Source of the DNA: Streptomyces sp. DH12
Lineage (GTDB): Bacteria; Actinomycetota; Actinomycetes; Streptomycetales; Streptomycetaceae
Assembly: GCF_020873895.1 (NCBI RefSeq)
Contig: NZ_JAHWGT010000005.1
Coordinates: 124,001-188,000, forward strand
Length of the DNA: 64,000 bases
Direction: 5' to 3'
Made by a program: the position numbers and the translations under genes. Below are positions 59,207-64,000 of the stretch, in pieces; the first letter of the stretch is position 1; each line of letters starts with the position of its first letter. The notes under the pieces are model-generated. The model worked only from the letters and a program-made list of their open reading frames with translations. It was not told the DNA's origin and made no database searches.

Positions 59207-61384
59207 TCAGAGGAACGGGAGGGGCAAGCGGTTGAGCTGCCCCTCGGTGAGCGGAGCGCCGCGCAGCCCCATGGCCACGGGCGCTCGGAAGACGCGCGGG
59301 CCGCCGAGGCGGTGGAAGTCGCGGCGCAGGGTGATCGGACACAGGCCGGGCACGATCGTCCGCACGACGGAGACACCGCACTCCCGCACGTCGATCGGGG
59401 TGATGTCGACGGTGATGGTCTCGTACCCGGCGGCGGCCAGCCGCCCGACGGCCTCGGTGAGTCGGGCGTGCCGGGATCGCCCGGCGGCCCGGGGGGCGGG
59501 CAGGGGGTGCAACGGGCCGTCCTGCAAGAACCGCAGGTGGCCGAGGCGGTCCGGGCTGCAGTAGTAGCGGCCGAAGTCCGTGACCGTACGCAGGTCCGCG
59601 TCGGGGTGGGGCACGCCTTCGGTGGGCAGTGTGCCCCGCACGGCTTCAAGGCACAGACACGCCTCCTCCAGGGCTCCCTGGAGCGCCTCGTGCACGTCGA
59701 GGGCCGCCCGGGCCGCGTGGCTGACGACGGGCTCGTCAGGGGTGCCGGTCACCACCTGCACCCCCACCACCGGAATGCCGAGGTCGGTGGTGAGGTCCTT
59801 GCACAGGACGCGGCCCTCGTCCGCCGCGAGCCGCTCCGCCATGTCGCGGGCCGGGCCGTCGCCGAGGAGGGACAGGTCCAGGGTGGGCAGGGTGAGCCGG
59901 TTGGACCAGGCGATGACGGTCGCGTCACGCTCCACCAGCTCCAGCAGGCCGCCCAGGGCCGCGTGGGCGGCGTCGCGCCCGGCCGCCAGCCCGTTGGAGA
60001 TGGGGTTGAACCAGGGCTTGTGCCCCCGCGGGAAACGGTACGGGAGGTAGACGGCACAGGCGGGTACGTAGCGCGGGCGCCGGGTCGTCAGGGAGACGCC
60101 CCGCACCCAGTCGATCTCGGCGTCCGGGTCGAACGGGCCGAGGCGGGGCAGACGTGCGTACTCCGCGTCCGACCCCAAGGGCAGCGTGCGGGGGTCGACC
60201 GCCGCCTCGCCCAGCGCGGACAGGGTGGAGCGGACCAGGTTCGCCGGGTCGTACACGCCCGCCGCGTACCGCTCCATCGTCTCCCCGAGGGCGCACACCC
60301 GGGCGGTGTCGGGGTCCCACTTGTTCGCGGCGCCCTGCGGCTGGGCCTTGACCGGTGAGAACCAGGTCGTGGTCGGCATTCCGGTGGTGTAGGCGCTGGT
60401 GGTGGCACCCGGCTGGTCGTCCTCGAGCACGCGCATGCCGCCGACGATTCCGGTCAGCGGGCTCACGGCATGGCGCATGCGCTCCCAGTCGGCGCCGCTG
60501 CCGTGCTCGGTCTCGGCGGCAGCGGCCTCGGGCAGCGCGTCGGCGCGGGGCGTGGGGCGGACGCCTGCGGGACACCCCGGGCAGTGCGGCGTGTGCAGCA
60601 GGCGGTGCCGGGTGCGCTCCAGCGACGCGTGGTCCACTTCCAGCAGGTAAGGCGGGTCGTGGGGCGCCGAGTCGGGCAGGGCCCGCAGCAGTTCATGGGC
60701 GAGGGTGCCGGCGGCGACGGCCGTGGTGGGCCAGGGGGAGCTGTCCGCCGCGCCCATCAGTGTCTCCAGAGGCAGGTCCGCGATCGCCTGCCAGGTGTGG
60801 TTGGCGCGCAGGCGTCGGACCAGGCACACCGGGCACGGGGTCGTCGGCGAGGCCAGCCGGGTGAACAGCAGCCGGGTGGGCGTGCTCAGATACGCCACCA
60901 GCGCGCCACCGGTCTCGGCCGACCACCGTGCCCAGGCGCCCAGTTCGGTCTCGTCCGCCGACAGCGGCACCAGTGCCGCCGCGCGGCCGGCTCCCTCGAC
61001 GGCAGGGGGGATCCCGGTGTCCTCGACCCGTGCTCCCGCCGCCGCGAGCAGCCGGCGGACGGCCTCCTGAAGCGGGCCCCGCCCGACGGTCAGTACGGTG
61101 CCGTCGGCCACGCCCGCCGCGTCGTACAGCGGGTGGGTCGGCACGGGGCCGCTCTCGGCGAGCAGACCGCGCCGGCGCAGCCCCGTCACGGCCGGTTCCG
61201 GCAGGGCGTCCGGGCGCACGAAACCGTCGCTCCCGTCCAGCTGCTCCGGGGTGGCTCCGCGAAGCCGGAGCGTGCCGGTGCTGGCACAGACGTACAGCAG
61301 ACCGGACCGGGCGAGGAGGCGGACGTCGGGGCGGGTGACGATCGACGGGGCGGGGGAGGGCGGCTGGCTCGGCTGCGCGTTCAT
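59207..61384 (-). CDS. TOMM leader-binding protein fused to YcaO cyclodehydratase
   Basis: 725 residues. Residues ~15-300 form the ThiF-like/E1-like leader-binding partner with a zinc tetrathiolate: CPVC (184-187) and CPGC (268-271). Residues ~310-725 form the YcaO domain: VSPLTGIVGGMRVLEDDQPG, CALGETMERYAAGVYDPANL (ATP/Mg Glu residues), PISNGLAAGRDAAHAALGGL, LLELVERDATVIAWSNRL, ending NRLPLPFL, the Pro-rich C-terminus that aligns the active site. It uses ATP to cyclise Cys/Ser/Thr side chains onto the backbone. ATG 61384 lies 79 bases after the precursor stop with a hairpin between. Confidence 0.93.
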   Translation of the reverse strand: MNAQPSQPPSPAPSIVTRPDVRLLARSGLLYVCASTGTLRLRGATPEQLDGSDGFVRPDALPEPAVTGLRRRGLLAESGPVPTHPLYDAAGVADGTVLTVGRGPLQEAVRRLLAAAGARVEDTGIPPAVEGAGRAAALVPLSADETELGAWARWSAETGGALVAYLSTPTRLLFTRLASPTTPCPVCLVRRLRANHTWQAIADLPLETLMGAADSSPWPTTAVAAGTLAHELLRALPDSAPHDPPYLLEVDHASLERTRHRLLHTPHCPGCPAGVRPTPRADALPEAAAAETEHGSGADWERMRHAVSPLTGIVGGMRVLEDDQPGATTSAYTTGMPTTTWFSPVKAQPQGAANKWDPDTARVCALGETMERYAAGVYDPANLVRSTLSALGEAAVDPRTLPLGSDAEYARLPRLGPFDPDAEIDWVRGVSLTTRRPRYVPACAVYLPYRFPRGHKPWFNPISNGLAAGRDAAHAALGGLLELVERDATVIAWSNRLTLPTLDLSLLGDGPARDMAERLAADEGRVLCKDLTTDLGIPVVGVQVVTGTPDEPVVSHAARAALDVHEALQGALEEACLCLEAVRGTLPTEGVPHPDADLRTVTDFGRYYCSPDRLGHLRFLQDGPLHPLPAPRAAGRSRHARLTEAVGRLAAAGYETITVDITPIDVRECGVSVVRTIVPGLCPITLRRDFHRLGGPRVFRAPVAMGLRGAPLTEGQLNRLPLPFL

Positions 61385-61425
61385 GACGGCCCACCTTCGG
61401 CGTGGTCGGACGGCGAGAAGGGTGT

Positions 61426-61450
61426 GCCCCGCCCCCGGCGGGGGCGGGGC
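61426..61450 (-). terminator. Hairpin between precursor and cyclodehydratase genes
   Basis: Exact 11-base arms GCCCCGCCCCC / GGGGGCGGGGC with a 3-base loop, 14 bases after the precursor stop. Partial termination or mRNA protection here would give more precursor than enzyme, as in many RiPP operons. Confidence 0.75.
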
Positions 61451-61463
61451 GCCTCTCGAGCGG

Positions 61464-61580
61464 CTAGTCGATCTCGTATTCCTCGTCCGACACCGCCGCG
61501 GAGTGGCAGCAGGTACAACCGGCCGCCACCTCGGGCTCCGGAACGGCCATTTCCTCGAACATGTCTTGGATGTCTTCCAT
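61464..61580 (-). CDS. Azole-RiPP (TOMM) precursor peptide, 38 aa
   Basis: Too short for standard gene lists; found by translating the gap upstream of the YcaO gene. ATG 61580 with GAGG 9 bases upstream; stop TAG at 61464. The leader (residues 1-21) is acidic with a helical start MEDIQDMFEEMA and a VAAG end. The core/follower is CTCCHSAAVSDEEYEID: three Cys, one Thr and two Ser available for heterocyclisation, clustered in CTCCHS, then an acidic tail. Codon use is less GC-biased than its neighbours, normal for precursors. Lies directly before its cyclodehydratase and dehydrogenase. The cleavage site is inferred (after Ala-Gly). Confidence 0.88.
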   Translation of the reverse strand: MEDIQDMFEEMAVPEPEVAAGCTCCHSAAVSDEEYEID

Positions 61581-61690
61581 CGCCTTGCCTCATTTCGTGG
61601 AAGGTCGTGCGTGGCGCGCCGAAAACGCGACACGCGTCGGTCGCCCAGTGCATGCCCCCGAGCCGCGCGCCGGAAAGCCACGTGGCGTCG

Positions 61691-62863
61691 TCACGCCGTT
61701 CGGTGCGTTTCTCCGCGCGTGCGCGCCCCGGAAAGCGCCCGCAGAAACCCTTGCCGGAAACCGGGGTGATGCCGGAACTCCTGAAGCGCCGCCATGTGCC
61801 GCTCGGCGTCCGAGAGCCTCGCGTGGCGGAGGTTCTCCTCGTACGGCGGGGTGAAGCGGCTCTCCAGCGCGGCGGCGTACCGCTCCAGCGCCGCCGCTGT
61901 CCGACCGCGGTCGCCCAAGCCGTCGCCGAGGCACTCGTCGAGCAGTGCCGCCTGCTCGAAGGCGTCGGCGATGCCCTGCGCGCCGAGGGGGTCCTTGTGG
62001 AGCGCGGCGTCCCCGACCAGCGCCCATCCCGGTCCGGTCGACCGGCGGAAGAAGTTGGGCAGGTCCCCGCAGCAGTGGAGGCGGTCCGCCCGGCGGGCGC
62101 CCGCCACCGCCTCCCGCAGTCCGGGCGCCGCCCGCCCGACCAGGTCGAGGTACAGCCGCTCGCGGTCGCGGCGCTCCCCGAGCGGATGGTCAACGGGGAA
62201 CTGGACGTTGACCAGCGTCAGGCCGTCGTGCGTCGGGATCGCGGCCGCACCGACGCCCTGACCGAGGAAGAGCCGCAGGGACGGGTCATCCAGACCGTCC
62301 CAGTACGTGTACCACGCCCGGGTGAGCCTGCCGTCCCACCGCGTGTACGGGGCGTCGGCCAGGCGCGCCACCGTCGAACGGCGCCCATCCGCTCCGATGA
62401 CCAGGCGGGCCCGCTCGACCCGGGCCCGGCCGTCGGGCGCCCGGCACACCACGCCGGCGACCGAGCCGTCCTCCCAGTGGAGCCCCGTGACGGAGACCCC
62501 CTGGCGGAACTCGACGCCCGCCCGGACCGCGCCCCGGGCCAGGACGTCGTCCAGTACGTACCGCCGGGGCGCGCAGACCATGCGAGGCTCCCCGTCGGCC
62601 GCCGGTAGCGGCCCCTCCACACGTATCCCGGCGCCCGTGAACGACAGCGTCGTCAGAGGCGGGCACCCGGTGGCCAGCACATCCGGCAAAAGCTCCCACT
62701 GCGCCAGGAGTTCCATGCCGCGCAGATGAATGAACAACGTGGACAGGGTGTCATGCGGAAAGGCGGACCTTTCCAGCAGCAGTACGCGATACCCACGCCT
62801 CGCCAAAAGCATCGCCGTGGTCGATCCCGCGCACCGGGCACCCACGATCGCCACATCGAACAT
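61691..62863 (-). CDS. FAD-dependent oxidoreductase/monooxygenase of the RiPP cluster
   Basis: 390 residues from ATG 62863. FAD motifs of class A flavoproteins: FDVAIVGARCAGSTTAMLLA (GxGxxG variant), RLVIGADGRRSTVARLAD (DG motif), WALVGDAALHKDPLGAQGI (GD motif). Resembles geranylgeranyl-reductase/UbiH-type enzymes; the halogenase WxWxIP motif is not present. First gene before the precursor (110-base gap), same strand, so probably a tailoring enzyme for the peptide, e.g. hydroxylation or another oxidation. The frame upstream of ATG 62863 covers the terminator and is not coding. Confidence 0.85.
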   Translation of the reverse strand: MFDVAIVGARCAGSTTAMLLARRGYRVLLLERSAFPHDTLSTLFIHLRGMELLAQWELLPDVLATGCPPLTTLSFTGAGIRVEGPLPAADGEPRMVCAPRRYVLDDVLARGAVRAGVEFRQGVSVTGLHWEDGSVAGVVCRAPDGRARVERARLVIGADGRRSTVARLADAPYTRWDGRLTRAWYTYWDGLDDPSLRLFLGQGVGAAAIPTHDGLTLVNVQFPVDHPLGERRDRERLYLDLVGRAAPGLREAVAGARRADRLHCCGDLPNFFRRSTGPGWALVGDAALHKDPLGAQGIADAFEQAALLDECLGDGLGDRGRTAAALERYAAALESRFTPPYEENLRHARLSDAERHMAALQEFRHHPGFRQGFLRALSGARTRGETHRTA

Positions 62864-62893
62864 ACGCGTCCCGGACAGGGGGGAATCGGCAGG

Positions 62894-62938
62894 AAAAAAG
62901 AAAAGGCGGGGTGGACGATCTCGCGCGAACTCCCCGCC
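62894..62938 (-). terminator. Intrinsic terminator or attenuator just upstream of the RiPP FAD gene
   Basis: On the minus strand, arms GGCGGGG/CCCCGCC (62932-62938 and 62905-62911) close a 20-base loop and are followed at once by TTTTCTTTTTT. U-tracts this good are rare in Streptomyces. It ends 31 bases before the ATG at 62863, so it either insulates the cluster or attenuates it from within a leader. Confidence 0.75.
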
Positions 62939-63150
62939 CCTCTGTCTTATGCGCGGCCCCACCGGCGCGGAACCCGCCGGCATCGCACCTGACGCCAACT
63001 CGCCAACGCTTCCTCCGCCTCGACACCCTCGACGGCCCCCGCTTCCGACGGCCCCCCCTTCCGACGGCGCCCGCTTCGGGTGTCAGCCGACCGCCGGCGC
63101 GGGCCACAGCGGGGCCGCGTACTGCCCGCACCTGCACCCCGAGATGACCA
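62939..63150. other. Intergenic, no gene seen
   Basis: Spacer between two terminators. If the 62894-62938 element is an attenuator the cluster promoter must lie here; none was recognised. Confidence 0.4.
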
Positions 63151-63189
63151 ACGCCCCCCGGGCTGGGTTCTTCCCGGCCCGAGGGGCGT
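63151..63189 (-). terminator. Hairpin after the secreted-protein gene
   Basis: ACGCCCC ... GGGGCGT outer arms with inner CGGGCTGGG/CCCGGCCCG pairing around ttctt, 31 bases after the stop at 63220. Confidence 0.7.
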
Positions 63190-63219
63190 GGTTGCGGGTC
63201 GCCTCTGTAGGGGCTGGTG

Positions 63220-64000
63220 TTACTTGAGGTAGACGAGACCGTCGGTGGTGATGGCGGGGCGGCCTGCGGTGCCGACGACCACGATCCTGACCGTGTGCTT
63301 GGCGCTGGTGGCCCAGGTCTTGGTCCAGATGGCGTCGCGGTACTTGGTGGTGGCCGACTTCAGGTCGACGGTGGCGGCCTTGACGCCGTCGACGTACACG
63401 TACGCCTGGCCGGAGTTCGCGGCGCGGGAGACGACCCAGGCGGCGGAGCGGCCGGTGAAGGTCCAGGTCAGACTGGCGTTCTTGGTGGAGGACGCCAGGG
63501 ACTTGCCACCGAGGTAGCTGGTGGAGGACTTCGCCGCCCAGGTGCCGGACTTCGTGGCGGCGGTCTCCTGGAGGATGACGTGGGTACCGGAGACGGAGGC
63601 GCCGGCGGTGTTGCCGGCCCGGTCGTGGGCGGTCAGGCTCCAGGTCGTGGCCGCGCCGGACTTGGCCGTGTGAGCGGCGGAGTAGACGCTCGGGCCGTAC
63701 GTCCTGGCCACGGGGCTCGTCAGGCGCACCTCCTTCAGCGCGGTGGTGTCGGTGGCCTTCCAGCTGAGGGTGAGCGGGACGGCGGTGGTGTCGACGGTGC
63801 CGGCGCGCAGGGCGAGCGCGGGCCTGGTGGTGAAGACCGGCGCGGTGGTCTCGGCGACCACGGTCGCGGCCGGGGTGGTCGTGGTGCGGCCGGAGTGGTG
63901 GACGGCGCGGACCTGGACCTTGCGGGTGCCGGGCGGGAGCGCCGTCGTGGCGGAGGTCGCCGAGCCGGTGGCGGTGGCGGCGACCTGGCCGTCGACGAGC
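63220..64000 (-). CDS. C-terminal part of a secreted, Thr/Ala-rich beta-domain protein
   Basis: The gene enters from the right edge; about 259 residues are visible, ending KPAITTDGLVYLK-like with TAA at 63220. There are Ig-like repeats (GQVAATATGSATSATTALPP, RKVQVRAVHHSGRTTTT; LTLSWKATDTTALKEVRLTS; TTWSLTAHDRAGNTAGASVS) and a terminal ligand-binding-like domain (SLTWTFTGRSAAWVVSRAA, GQAYVYVDGVKAATVDLKSA). Such tails occur on Streptomyces secreted peptidases and hydrolases, so the enzyme part, if any, lies outside the window. Confidence 0.8.
   Translation of the reverse strand, partial: LVDGQVAATATGSATSATTALPPGTRKVQVRAVHHSGRTTTTPAATVVAETTAPVFTTRPALALRAGTVDTTAVPLTLSWKATDTTALKEVRLTSPVARTYGPSVYSAAHTAKSGAATTWSLTAHDRAGNTAGASVSGTHVILQETAATKSGTWAAKSSTSYLGGKSLASSTKNASLTWTFTGRSAAWVVSRAANSGQAYVYVDGVKAATVDLKSATTKYRDAIWTKTWATSAKHTVRIVVVGTAGRPAITTDGLVYLK

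Noticed and set aside
61691-62863. Flavin-dependent halogenase
   Set aside because: FAD motifs fit, but no WxWxIP motif was found; a monooxygenase/reductase-type flavoprotein is the safer call.

Overview
The window is very GC-rich (third codon positions nearly all G or C), with GTG/TTG starts, stop-start overlaps (GTGA, ATGA, TGATG), secreted proteins with Tat/Sec-like leaders, and antibiotic-type regulators. This points to a Streptomyces chromosome. The tap-tpg telomere replication pair (15.7-18.5 kb) shows a linear replicon and suggests an arm or subtelomeric location. No rRNA, tRNA, CRISPR array, prophage or intact insertion sequence was seen.

Layout. 1-2.3 kb: a partial O-methyltransferase, a frameshifted AraC regulator and a small MT0933-type protein. 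2.4-7.1 kb: a two-component system with an unusual two-module kinase and three small unknown proteins. 7.2-15.5 kb: a toxin neighbourhood with two SUKH/SMI1-like proteins, a GNAT acetyltransferase, a 1185-residue ALF-repeat polymorphic toxin and its overlapping candidate immunity gene. 15.7-18.5 kb: tpg and tap. 18.7-25.9 kb: GlxA and DJ-1/PfpI proteins, a TetR regulator with a perfect 22-bp palindrome, a DUF1906 glycoside-hydrolase-like protein and an M4 metalloprotease. 26.3-32.5 kb: two divergent P450s (one CYP157-like, lacking ExxR), a dead MerR gene behind an intact MerR-type promoter, and a divergent ArsR/P1B-4 metal-efflux pair. 32.9-39.6 kb: a trypsin-fold pseudoprotease with FG-GAP repeats, GAPDH with a neighbouring GlxA regulator, and a cis-prenyltransferase coupled to an MpaB/Lcp-like EF-hand protein. 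39.8-45.8 kb: a ribose operon (LacI regulator, rbsA, fused rbsC-rbsB, rbsK, rbsD) with two operators. 46-57.7 kb: amidase, secreted beta-propeller, I36 inhibitor-like protein, ArsR-type regulator, LAETG surface protein, TerC, GH43, DUF2332 and CbiZ. 58.1-62.9 kb: a compact azole-forming RiPP (TOMM) cluster. 63.2-64 kb: the C-terminus of a secreted protein.

The most interesting system is the RiPP cluster on the minus strand: FAD oxidoreductase, an unlisted 38-residue precursor with a Cys-Thr-Cys-Cys-His-Ser core, a leader-binding/YcaO cyclodehydratase and a SagB-type dehydrogenase. A GC hairpin lies between precursor and cyclodehydratase gene, and a textbook U-tract terminator lies about 30 nt upstream of the first gene. 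Other unusual items are the pseudoprotease (His to Gly, Ser to Glu), the cis-prenyltransferase/MpaB-EF-hand pair, the large ALF toxin, and two regulators broken by frameshifts.
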